A stretch of DNA of 64,000 nucleotides. Origin: Paramecium sonneborni. Lineage: Eukaryota > Ciliophora > Oligohymenophorea > Peniculida > Parameciidae. Both the position numbers and the translations under genes were made by a program. The notes under the pieces were generated by a model. That model was not told where the DNA came from, made no database searches, and worked only from the letters and a program-made list of their open reading frames with translations. The DNA lies in contig CAJJDN010000131.1 in NCBI GenBank assembly GCA_905182985.1, forward strand, positions 18,658 through 82,657, given 5' to 3'. This document shows, in pieces, positions 26,243-37,043 of this stretch; the stretch's first letter is position 1; each line of letters starts with the position of its first letter.

Positions 26243-28028
26243 ATGTTGTTCAAGGGTAAGAAAATCTAGGAATTGAATCAATTAAATGGTCATTCTAGCA
26301 CTGTCGGGTCATTATGCTTCTCTCCTGATGGCACTACATTAGCATCTGGCAGTTTTGACAACACTATCTGTTTGTGGGATGTTCAAACTGGATAATAAAT
26401 AGCCATTTTAGAAGGCCATACTAGCGATGTCAAATCAGTAAGCTTCTCTTGATGGTACCACTTTGGCTTCTGGTAGTGGGGATGACTCTATTTGTTTATG
26501 GGATGTGAAGACCCGATAATAAAAAGCAAAATTAAATGGTCACATTGGAAGTGTCTGTTCAGTATGTTTTTCTCCTGATGGTAATTCATTAGCATCTGGG
26601 AGTGGAGATAAGACCATCCGTTTCTGGAATGTTTAGACTGGATAGTAAAAAGGCTAATTAGATGGTCATAGTGGTTATGTGTGGTCAATTTGCTATTCTC
26701 CTGATGGATTAACTCTAGCATCTGGGAGTGAAGATAAATCTATTCGTTTGTGGGATGTTAATACTGGATAATTAAAAGCCAAATAGGATTGTCAAGATGA
26801 TATTAGATCCGTTTGTTTTTCTCCTGATGGTACAACATTAGCATTTTGGAATGGAAATAGGTCTATCTGTTTGTGGGATGTTAAGACTGGATAAGAAAAA
26901 GGCAAATTAGAAACTCATAGTGATTCTGTATGGCCAATATGCTATTCTCCTGACGGTACTACATTGGCATCTGGTGGTTGTGATAACACTCTCTGCTTGT
27001 GGGATGTTGATAAAGGAGAATTAAAAGCCAAATTGAAAGGTCATAGTGGAATTATCCCCTCAGTATGTTTCTCTCCTGATGGTTATACATTAGCTTCTGG
27101 TAGTGTAGATAAATCTATCCGTTTTTGGGGTGTTAAAACAACAGAAGAACAAATAACCAAATTGGATGGCCATAATGATTATGTCACGTCGATTTGCTTC
27201 TCTTCTGATGGTACTATACTAGCCTCAGGCAGTGGGGATAATTCTATCTGTTTATGGGAAATTAAGACAGGATTAGAAATAGCATAATTGAAGGGTCATT
27301 ATCAATGGGTTTCATCTGTATGTTTCTTTCCTGATGGGACTACATTGGCATCCGGTAGTGAAGATGGGTCTATTCGGTTATGGGATGTTAAGACTGGATT
27401 ATAAAAAGCCTAACTGGATGGTCATTTTGGTGGTGTCTGTTGTATATGCTTATCCTCTGATGGTGAAACATTAGCATCTTGTGGTAGGGATTACTCTATC
27501 CGTTTATGGAATGTAAAGACAGGATAATTAAAAGCCTAAATGGATGGTCATAGTAAATGTGTTTTCTCAGTATGCTTTTCTCTTGACGGTGCTACATTAG
27601 TATCTGGTAGTGGGGATAAGACTATCCGTTTATGGGATGTCATGACAGGATAATAAAAAGTCTAAATGGATGGTCATAAAAGTTACGTTGAATCAGTATG
27701 CTTCTCACCTGATGGATTTACTATAGCATCTGGTAGTGATGATAAATCTATTTGTTTATGGGATGTTTTGACAGGATAATTAAAAGCCTAAATGGATGGT
27801 CATAGTGATGATGTTCTATCAGTTTGCTTCTCACCTGATGGAACTCATATAGCTTCTGGTAGTAGTGATAAATCTATCTGTATTTGGGATGTGAAGACAG
27901 GACAACAAAAAATTAAATTGGATGGTCACAGCGCTTAGGTTTACTCAGTATGTTTCTCTCCTGATGGTAGATTAGCATCTGGTAGCAAAGATAAACTTAT
28001 TCGTTTATGGGATATTAAATTGGATTGA
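26243..28028 (+). CDS. WD40-repeat protein of near-identical repeats, frame broken in repeat 2
   Basis: From ATG 26243 about 68 codons are open ([24 protein letters not shown]…), then a 2-nt deletion at about 26446-26451 (…SVSFS then TGA instead of SPDG) shifts the frame. From there one frame stays open to TGA 28026-28028. About 14 repeats of roughly 42 residues each carry GH…[29 protein letters not shown], the WD beta-propeller unit, enough for two seven-bladed propellers. One blade is damaged ([14 protein letters not shown]). Repeats are so alike at DNA level that they must have spread by recent unequal exchange or conversion. With the lesion the first ATG gives only a stub, so the gene is either a young pseudogene or carries an assembly error. 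There is no fused domain. Confidence 0.85.
26280..28020 (+). repeat. Tandem ~126-bp DNA repeats encoding WD blades
   Basis: About 14 head-to-tail units of about 126 bp (42 codons). Segments such as TCTCCTGATGGTA and TTATGGGATGT recur almost unchanged in each. It is prone to replication slippage and to misassembly from short reads. Confidence 0.85.
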
Positions 28029-28584
28029 TTATTTAGAATAAGAATATATCATAAATCATTTATTAGTTTTTACACTCTAAAAAGATATTAAAATAAATTT
28101 TTGACTTAATATATTTAAGAACTCATATTTAAATATAATCTTTAAATTGTAACATTAATTTCACTGCAACCATTAATCAGACAAGATGATTTAAGAAAAC
28201 AATTAGAATTTAAATGAAGTTATAATATCAAATGAAATATTTTTCGATCAATTAAGAATTATCATAATAAAATATTTACTCAAAAGTAAACTTTTATTAT
28301 AAAAAATTTAAATAATGCAGAAATAAAATACAATATTTAAAAAATTATTAGTAAATAGAATTGCAAATTATCTAAAATATACTATAATATTATTATAGTT
28401 TAAAGTTAGGGTCACAGGAGAATGTTTAAAATTAACAATAGTTTTGTAAAATAAAATTTAAAAGTTTGGTTTTATGAATTGAAATTAGATCAATATGTAT
28501 TTATATGTCTAAATTTACAATAAAAAGAATTATCATATTAAATAATAATAAATGCTTTATAAAATTATAATATATAAATGGAGA
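28029..28584. other. Convergent intergenic region
   Basis: Between the 3' ends of the WD40 gene (plus) and the CNBD gene (minus). It is AT-rich with no supported gene. A plus-strand hydrophobic frame (…IMLIIAIFG) starts here near 28490 but is antisense to the CNBD gene's tail and is rejected. Confidence 0.45.
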
Positions 28585-30787
28585 TCATGGAAATTAGACC
28601 ATAGGTTAAGAACTAAAAAAATTCGTATCTGTAATGTCTTAGCATGATCTTTTTTATATTTAACTTTATTAAGTTGTTTTATTTCTTTAAACCACTTTAA
28701 AATTACTATAATGTTAATTATTGCTATTTTTGGTACTATGAACTGGTTTATATGGAAAAAGAGAATCACAAAGAATGAATCCTTGTTATGCTTTAGTTTT
28801 ATATATTATATCTGCAGTTTAACATACAGATTTTGATTTCGAAATAGATGTATGAGATTGACGACTTAAGCATTATTTGAGTATTTCTACTTTTTATTAA
28901 ATTAAAGGGTTGATTATTCTTAATTGTTATTTCGTCATAGTGAGGAATGGAAGATTATTTTATAATTCTTCTTCTTATAATTCATTAAATACGATTGGTT
29001 CTTTTGATTAAAGTTAAGGTAATTAATGTCTTCTAATTTATTCAAGTAAATCTTTAATATCTTTTTGATGTTTGCTAAAGTAAGGAGTTTTACCTCTTAT
29101 GATAAATTTAATATAAATACTTAGGTTTTGCTGGTTGAAATTATTCGAATTATTTTTCTACTCTGATAAGCAAACATTTTTGAAAGTTTTCTCCAGCCAT
29201 TTTAAGCATATTGAATTCTTCATTTTTACCAGCAGCTATATCCGATTTAGTATGTTAATCAGCTATTGATAAATTTTATTCAACCATTTATTATTTAGTC
29301 ATTTTAGGTTGTAAAGTAGATCTGAGAATAGGTGAGGATTCTTAAATAGAATTTTATGTTTTTTATTTGATTTCAATTTCATTGATGTATCTTCTTTCAA
29401 TATTTTTGACTTCTTCTTTTTTATGAAGATTAATATTGGCAATTTTAGTTTACACAATTTCATTCAATCTTTTTTTATATAATGCTATATTTTTTAATTG
29501 TAAAGATTGGAGTGGTATTATAAATTCAGGAAATGATTTTTTAACAATAGTAAAATTATCTAATTGTAATACAAATACATTGCATTGAGTCATAGTTTTA
29601 ACAGTATAATCTCTTTTTTCATTTTATAGATAGATATCAGTTTCACCAACAAAACAACCTCCAGTAAGATGAGCTATCTAAATATTGAATATAAATATTA
29701 TACAGTAATAAGTTCTTTTTAATTAGTTTTTTCTTTTTTTGGAGATAAAGATATTTAGGTTTATTCAGATTTGAGAAGTTAATTATAATCAACTGTTTAT
29801 TAAAGCTATATTTCACCTTCTTTTAATAAGAAGAATCCATCTACGATATCATTTTATTTCCAAATAGTATAATTAACAGGATACTTGTATTATGTAAAAT
29901 ACATGATTAATTTACTCATTTTAAATTTAGTCATAGATGGAAACATCTTAAGAAAGTAATCTATTTTTTCTTATTATGTTTTGATTTACTTTTCAAATAT
30001 TTTCTATAATTGTAATATTTATTATAATTTACTTTAAAATTGTTTTTATTTAAACTTAAAGCTTAAACATCAGTTACAGCAATAATACTAGCTGCTCTAG
30101 GTTTATCAGTTGTTAAAGCCATATCACCAAAATAGAGACCAGAATGTACTTATGACAATTATTAGAATTTACATATTCCATTAATTGTAAAATACATATC
30201 GAAATTACCTACATTTAATAATAATAATTCTGCTTCAATTTATTTAACTTATTTTGATTACTTCTTAATAAGTTTTTCATAAAAAGAGAATTTTTAATCT
30301 TACTCTATTTCTTCAATTGTTTTAATTTACATTCTTTCTAGTATTTTTTCTATCTTTGGCAACATAGCACTTTCTTCAGCTTCTATTTATTATTATTATC
30401 TTCTAATGTAAACACCTGCTCTTCCTGTTAGAATTATATAAAACTTATCACCCTATTCACCTTAAAATTAAGAATCATTAACAACCTATATGAAATACTG
30501 CATTCTCTTTTCCAATTCTTTCATATTACAAATTTTAACATATCAAACGAGTGAACTCAAACAATGTACTTGATTCAGGACACCATGTTTTAAAGATTTC
30601 TATATTTTACATTATACTCGTTATTGAATCTATCTATATATCTGTTAAATTTATATTATCTCTGTAAACTTAAATGACAGGCTCATTATTGAATTTAATA
30701 CTATACTGCAAACATTAATTCTTTCTATTTTATTTAATCTTCCACATCAATTATTATTTCTTTTGCTACTGTTTTTCTTCTGTTCAT
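28585..30787 (-). CDS. Protein with two cyclic-nucleotide-binding-like domains
   Basis: A 690-residue protein after removal of five introns: 30682-30706, 30461-30485, 30004-30032, 29678-29703 and 29096-29120. The first CNBD is split by a long charged insertion: GEQGDKFYIILTGRAGVYI supplies the early strands, and HSGLYFGDMALTTDKPRAASIIA the phosphate cassette (FGE.AL…PRAA, with Asp for Glu and the Arg kept). The second CNBD, VDGFFLLKEGEIQL … GGCFVGETDIYL … DYTVKT, lacks the cassette Arg, so ligand binding there is doubtful. A Ser/Lys/Gln-rich tail follows. There is no transmembrane segment or kinase domain, so it is a soluble or ciliary regulatory protein of the kind expanded in Paramecium. 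Its partner and ligand are unknown. Confidence 0.9.
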
Positions 30788-31274
30788 TTATTAATAAATA
30801 AATGATTATTTATATATATAAAATATAACTAATTCATCATTTATTTATCATTACCCTTTATTTTTATTCATTTTAACAAAATAACTACATGTCTTATTTA
30901 TTATCTCTTATTCTAAAATTTAAACAACATTTCCAGTCATTATTAATTTCATAAGTAATTAAACTACTTATGTAATTCATACTTCTTTTTGTTTAAATCA
31001 TAAAATATAAGCAAACTTTTTTTATTTTTCTTTATACCAATATCTAAGATAATTTTTTCATTTATATTGTACATATAATTATAATGTTAAACAAGAATTT
31101 TTATAGAATAAAAAAAATAATAAGTAACATAAAAAATTAGTTCTTATTAATTGATTCAATGATTGATTCAATGATTTAGAATAAGATATAATATAAAATA
31201 ATGTATCAAAATGTATATTTAGTAAAAAATGGTTTGAATAGATCTAAATCGATACAAATATGATAAATATGATA
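30788..31274. other. AT-rich intergenic region with short tandem repeat
   Basis: Upstream of the CNBD gene and downstream of the LITAF-like gene (both minus). It contains a 12-bp unit TTGATTCAATGA repeated twice near 31150-31175. Otherwise nothing was recognised. Confidence 0.45.
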
Positions 31275-31826
31275 TCAACCACAAACTTTATATGAACATG
31301 AACCAACAAGTGCACCACAATTTGAACACATATGATTTGAATCTTAACATTTATCACTTACAAATGGAACCCAACAAAGAATGCAATAAAATAAAAAAAG
31401 TATGAAACAACAACACCAAGTACCTGAACCTGTGGCATATTCAATTCTAGTTGTTCCTTATTTTTAACAATAAGGGCAAGTGATTAAAATTGGAAATCTT
31501 GATTGATTACATAGCATCTATGATTATGCTGAATTTATGCCTTAAGAATTTACTATTATCAACTCTTATTAACCAGGAGGAGCACCAACTTAATCTAAAA
31601 AGGTAGAATAATCATTTTTTACAAGGAGTCCCTTAAACAACAAAATTTTATTATGGTTGTAGAGGAAGAGGAGGATATTGTGCTTAATCAGCATTCATAG
31701 GCTATGTATATACAACTTTTTCATTAGATCATTAAATATACCTTATTGTGTCTCTACTTAAATAGGTGCTTAGTATTACTAATTAGGGTCTTATATTTCA
31801 AATGTTGTATTTGTATCTTATTACAT
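31275..31826 (-). CDS. LITAF-like zinc-binding membrane-associated protein
   Basis: A 165-residue protein with introns 31716-31741 (26 nt) and 31595-31622 (28 nt). The N-terminal half is Pro/Gln-rich (PPLPLQPQQ, APPGQQ). The C-terminal half is a LITAF domain: CPYC at about residue 100, a Cys/hydrophobic helix GTWCCCFILFLFYCILCWVPF that dips into the membrane, then CSNCG as the second zinc pair. The typical D.C.D..H.C..C spacing is kept (SDKCQDSNHMCSNCG). LITAF/SIMPLE proteins sit on the cytoplasmic face of endosomes and lysosomes and link to ESCRT and ubiquitin-ligase trafficking. The short tail after the second zinc pair ends in VCG. Confidence 0.9.
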
Positions 31827-31951
31827 TATTTAATTTTTTTTATGAATTATTATTCTATATTAATTTAGTTTAATTTCCAAATGTTTATATTATTTTAATC
31901 TGACAAAAAATAAAGATTAAGAAAATTATACCAAAATAATTAAAATAATTA

Positions 31952-33244
31952 ATGGATATCATTTTAAATAACATAAAAGAATATATAAATATTTAAGACA
32001 AAGAATTTACAAATAAGTTTTCAAACATTTTACTAGGAACATTTACTAAATTCAGTGTTTGGCAATCCAAAATGATAAATCTTAATAAAAAATTATTATC
32101 AGGATCATTATTAAATCAAAATTTATTAAGACCATTCATTGAAAGAATACTTTAAGAATTACAATCTAATTTACAATTGATATCTCAAAATATTGAACAA
32201 ATTTTCTAAGAATTAAACTCTAAACTAATTCAATAAATTAACAAGGTAGAATAATTCAATCGTTAATATGAATAATTATTTGCAGTTGATAATTTTGTAA
32301 ATTAGAAAAAGCTAAGTATCATATATGATTTTAGTACATCTTTTAGTGATTATTAAAAAGTAATTGCTAGTGATAATTAAGTTGTAAGTAAGGTTTTACA
32401 CATTAAAGATAAAATATTAGTGAGTAGTTTTGATAAATCGATTTCTATTTGGAATAAAAATCTATAATAAATATAAAAAATAAAAGATGTACACTAATCA
32501 TGGATTAGAGCTATTACATATTTTAAATATAATGAATAAGAATATATATTGAGTTGTGGAGATGACTAAAAATATTCAATATTTAACATAGACATAAATA
32601 ATAATAATTAAGTGTTGTAATTACATCAGGAGATAAATACTCTTGCTTATAGTAGATAGGCTATTTTTTATAAGAATAGTATTTTCAGTCCAGGAGGTTA
32701 AAGATAAAATCACGATATCTTATGTTACAATTTAGATATAAATCAATATTCACAAAAATTTAAATATCATAAGAATATGTTATTAAATTTAAAGTAGATT
32801 GATTCTGACATTCTAATATCAACAGATTGTTCTGGGTATACAGTAAGATGGTCAATTTCAAAGAGTTCAAAAATTCATCTGAGAAAGTTGAATAATTTAA
32901 GTTGTTCAGAATATGAAAAGAATCTTAATTTCTTTGGAACAGAATATGGTAAAATTATGATATGTAATAATAAGAGTAAAATATTAAGAAGTATGAAATT
33001 ATCAAAATCAAAAATATTACACATTTTATAATTGGATTTTGATCATTTAATATTTATCTGTAAACCTGATTACTTTTGTTTGTATCAAATAAAATCAAAT
33101 GAATTGTTATTGAAGATTAAATTATTAGAGATAGATGAAATAACTGCAATAAATATAAATATTCCATAAAGCATATTGATTTTGGGAGACAAGAGAGGAA
33201 GAGTGTTTTTGTATAATTTTAGATTGTATTTAACAATAAAATGA
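31952..33244 (+). CDS. WD-repeat protein with helical N terminus
   Basis: An intronless frame of 430 codons. About 120 N-terminal residues are helical and Gln/Asn-rich, with heptads around ELQSNLQLISQNIEQIFQEL. They are followed by about seven degenerate WD blades: KILVSSFDKSISIWNK, YILSCGDDQKYSIFNID, LISTDCSGYTVRWSI and LILGDKRGRVFLYNF are the clearest. This helical-plus-propeller build is common in Paramecium; function is not known. It is divergent from the LITAF gene (125 bp between starts), and its stop is only 9 bp from the convergent nucleotidyltransferase gene's stop. Confidence 0.85.
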
Positions 33245-33253
33245 AAATTAATT

Positions 33254-34364
33254 TCAAAATTAAACTGGTTTAAGAAATGAAAACTTCTAATCTGTTGGAT
33301 TGATTAAGTATCTAAGTACAGACTCTCCAGGTTTAAAATTGTAATTGGTTAAGAAATCATGTCTATTTTAGAATATCTTAAATAATTCCTATATTTTATA
33401 ACTATTATGACCAATATCATGATCAGGATGTTGAGGACTAATAAATGAAAATCTATCATCTTAGGTAGATTTATTATCAATATTCCCACCTTAACCAGCA
33501 ATTCTCTTTCTTTAGACATCACTATAGAATTCAAGAAATTTGATCATGTATTCTCCTAAAGTCACATTTTTTATTTGATCTTGTTAATTATTTTGAAAGA
33601 AATCTTTACGATATTCTCTTAGAAAAGTTAATATCATTTAAAATAATAAGAATGATCCAACACCTCCACTATATGTTTCATTTAAATCTCTTTATCTTAA
33701 CATACATTTTAAGGTCATTAATAGAATTTTTAATTCTGGATAAATTTCAAAAGCTTTTTCTAATTCTTCAATTTATTTTAATGCATCTAATTAATTGAAT
33801 GATAAATCAAAGTGATATTAAGATTCAACATCAATAAACTTAATAATAGGAACTTTAGCATTTGCAATAAGATTAACATTTTCAAATTTATTAGTTTATT
33901 TAATCATTTAAGCTGCAACCTTTTTATATAATTATTTTTATGTGCATGATGTTTCTATCATAACGATATCAATATCTGCATTTGGTAAATACATTCTAGT
34001 TTTAAAAGTATCAAATGATTCAATCTAAGCTTCTGGAGCCAAATCTTATAAATATTTCTCTACTCTCATATAAGCTGTAATTCTTCTTTTATGTTCTGAA
34101 TCAGATGGAGATATGTAATCAAAAAACTCCATCATTTCATTATGTAATCTCAATACTGGATGTCTTATCATCATAGTTTTCTTACTCATCCATGGAATTA
34201 TATCTACATTCATTACACAATCATCTTCATCATTTTTTATTTTCTTAAAACTTAAATTATACTTATAACAAAATCTACATTTTAGGTTCATCATCATCAT
34301 CATCATTTATTACTATTACTTCCTTATTTTTTTAAAATCTTTAAATTTAAACATTCTATTTCAT
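33254..34364 (-). CDS. Trf4/PAPD5-type non-canonical poly(A) polymerase, altered GS motif
   Basis: A 360-residue protein with one 28-nt intron (34251-34278) that follows an Asp-rich stretch. The start ATG at 34364 is in frame only when the intron is removed. The Trf4 signature PWMSK begins the catalytic core. HPVLRLHNEMMEFF follows, then TFKTRMYLPNADIDIVMI with the DxD metal pair, and VPIIKFID with the third Asp. SGGVGSFLLFQM and the PAP-associated part (HDIGHNSYKIQELF) complete the fold. Where active enzymes have GS before the helix (FGSFxTGL), this protein reads FDTFKTRM, so nucleotide binding may be impaired. Family members add short A-tails to nuclear RNAs for exosome decay. No zinc knuckle or partner domain is seen. 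Confidence 0.88.
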
Positions 34365-34749
34365 TAGATAAAAATTATAATGAATTTAAAAATAATATTG
34401 GAATATTGAAACAAAGCATATACTATTAAACAGTATAAGCTTCCAAGTTAAACCATTTATCTATTTATCATAATATTGATGACAATAACCATAATTAGAG
34501 TATTGTCTCAGAGATTATGATTCTAATCTTATTCTTTTCTTTACTCTTATTTCTATTACTTAGAATATCTCTATTTCTTTATGGGTTTAAATTAATTAAT
34601 TATTAATATGATAACTATTTATCATAATTCATCATAAATTATAATCCAAACCCAGAAATGTATTATAAGAAAAAACCATTTCTTAAAGCATTCTTAAGAG
34701 TATGAAAACAAATAAGAGATTAATAAATATCAGAAGATTATAATAATAA
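34365..34749. other. AT-rich intergenic region
   Basis: Upstream of the Trf4-type gene (minus) and of the methyltransferase relic (plus). No feature was supported. Confidence 0.45.
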
Positions 34750-35420
34750 TTATAGATTCAAGAGAAGAGTATGCTAAAGATTAATTTTTGGAAGAGAGAT
34801 ACAAACAACATAAACTTAGATTTGATTGGTATGTTAAATGACCTTAACTTTAATTCTATCTTGAATAAACTCAATAAAATATAAGTCAAGAGAACTCAAT
34901 CTTAATCGAAATTCTGCTCTATCTGAATAAATGTATAAAGATTAGTATTTCAATTATTTAAATATTATTAAGTTAGCATAATATTGTATCTATCTATATT
35001 TATAAAACTATTGTTGATAGATTTTAAGAATCTGCTATTGAATAAAATATGCATTTACAATTTATTGATATGGATGCAACCTCTATGAGATTTCAAAATA
35101 AACAATTTTATTTTGCATTTGATAAAGGTACTTTAGATCCATTATAATGTGGTTATTATATAAAGAAATTAATCAAGTTGCTAAATCACTCATTTTTGCT
35201 AGTCACTCTTCTCATCAAAAAAGAATTCTAATATCATATTTTAAGAATAATATCCAACAAGATTTTGAAAATAGAAATATTTATGAAACTAAAATCAAAT
35301 TATCTGGTTAGACAAAATTAATTAATATTACGATTAAAAGATGAACCTTTAAGATATAGATTAAAAGATAAGGATTCTTTCGTATAATATATTAATCAGT
35401 ATTAATTATCATAATAATTA
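34750..35420 (+). pseudogene. Relic of a METTL13/eEF1A-type methyltransferase gene
   Basis: Pieces match this SAM-methyltransferase family in order: FLEERYKQHKLRFDWY (about 34780; family YWEERY…FDWY) and RNSALSEQMYKD (about 34917; family GCGNSxLSExMY). After a candidate 28-nt intron (about 34946-34973) come NIVSI and IVDRFQE. MDATSMRFQNKQFYFAFDKGTLD (about 35072; family MDAT…DKGTLDA) and YKEINQVAKS…RISYF-like helices (about 35155) follow. A TGA replaces the codon after FDWYVK, the glycines of motif I (GCG) are deleted, and the frame shifts at least twice, so no active enzyme can be made. An Asn/Gln-rich tail in shifted frame follows to about 35740. Confidence 0.7.
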
Positions 35421-35779
35421 TTAAAGAATTGGAATAACAAGAAGATACATTTGAATTTATTATTGATAATAATAAATAGAATAATCAGAATTATAATATA
35501 GACGAATTGGAATAATAGTCATAATAATTAGATTAATAATTATAATAAATAGAATAATTCAACTTATAATAAGAAGAACCTTAAAATATTCAATAAGATG
35601 AAAATAATAATAAAAATGAAACCATAATTTAGATCAAACTAATTAGGATATTTAAGTTGATTATGATCCCAGAAGATAATCTCATTGCTATCTATACAAG
35701 ATTTTTTGATTAAAATTAGTTTTCAGATTGTATTAATTATATAATATAATTCATTTATTAATAATTTAAAAAAATATAT

Positions 35780-36331
35780 ATGATGATATCGAATGATACT
35801 TTGACTCCAATGCAATAAACGGCATAATTTTATATACCTCCAGGATTTAGTTTTCATAGAAGAAACCTGAAAAAGCTCAATCCTTAAAACGAAAAGGTAG
35901 AAGTACAAAATATCAATATAAACCAAAATCTCAATTTAAAGTCAAATAGTTAGCCAAATCTATTAAATCTAACAAGAGATAAAAATTTCTCTTTTCATTT
36001 CGACTCATAATAACAACCAGTGTAATAAAACACAATATAAAAATAATAATTATCTCTTTTGGGAATATAGCAGAGATTACTTTTTCCAAGAATCACTTTT
36101 AAAAAATAGAATTCTTTAGACATTGATGCAATAAATAATATTTCATCTCCAGAAAAAAGTAAAAAAATATTAAGGGCCTTATTAATGCCACCCTAAAATA
36201 AAATATAAACTATAGCATCTCAGAAAAATCCTCGTTCAATTAAGTCTCAGGGTAGAAGTTTTCTATAAAGTAGACCATAATTAAATCTATTGAACAGAAT
36301 TTTCTCTTCTAAATCTTAACATGAATTATGA
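35780..36331 (+). CDS. Gln/Asn-rich basic protein, unknown
   Basis: 183 codons from a double ATG (35780, 35783), no intron, TGA stop at 36329-36331. The sequence is basic and disordered-looking, rich in Gln, Asn, Ser and Lys, with patches such as FYIPPGFSFHRR and PQLNLLNRI and several SxK/SPEKSKK sites that could be phosphorylated. No domain was recognised. The frame is open upstream to about 35400 (an in-frame ATG lies at 35663), so the start could be further 5', and the Gln/Asn-rich sequence there could be part of the protein rather than of the adjacent methyltransferase relic. Confidence 0.65.
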
Positions 36332-37043
36332 TTTTTTATATTAAAATTTTTAATATGAAATCTTATAATTGTATTATTTTACGAAGAAAATATGCATCTT
36401 TATAGAACTATTTCATGATTGAATTTACTCAAAATTTCAAGTTTTATTCTTCTGAGATTTAGTAGTTAAATTAGGATATTTTGTATTTTTTATAAAAAAT
36501 AATGTGTTTTTTTAAACTAAATTTAAAATCCTAAGAAAAAAGATCATATAGCTCTTCTGAAGAAGAAAAATCAAAATTATTATGTTGTAATATTGAATCA
36601 AAATTGTATCTAAGATTATAATTATTATTGTAATGATTTTCATTCTTATTTAATTTCTAAGCTGAATTAAAAGGATATAATAATAATAATATAATTCATA
36701 ATTTATTTTAAGCATGAAATTTTGTTTATTTAACTAAATTTATTCAATATACTTTAGTTCCAAAGATAAAACAATAATTCTCAAAGTTTATTTGATATAA
36801 ATTTGAGACTTTTCTATAAGTTTTTCTTCAATTATAAAATTCTATAATTGTAAGATCAAATGATAATATTTTTCGATATATATCTTTAAGTGCATTAAAG
36901 AATATTTGAAATTAATAAGATTGATCTCAAATAATATTAAAATTCATTTAATTGAATCTCTTAATGATATGAATTTAGTATAGAGTATTGATATTGATTG
37001 ATATTAATAATAAATTTCTTAATTTTTTAATTAAAATTAATTA
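36332..37043. other. AT-rich intergenic region with a doubtful minus-strand frame
   Basis: A minus-strand frame ending with TGA at 36429-36431 gives natural-looking sequence (NNYNLRYNFDSILQ, SSSEELYDLF) for about 80 codons up to about 36670, but no start codon or upstream exon could be found. It may be the last exon of a small gene or a relic. The rest, up to the Sas10 gene, shows nothing. Confidence 0.3.

Noticed and set aside
28490..28840. Plus-strand hydrophobic frame with membrane-like helix
   Set aside because: Antisense to the Ser-rich tail of the CNBD gene, whose frame is continuous through five introns.
34046..34306. Start at the MMMMMM run for the Trf4-type gene
   Set aside because: Removing a 28-nt intron puts an upstream ATG (34364) in frame and turns the run into Asp residues, a better acidic N terminus.
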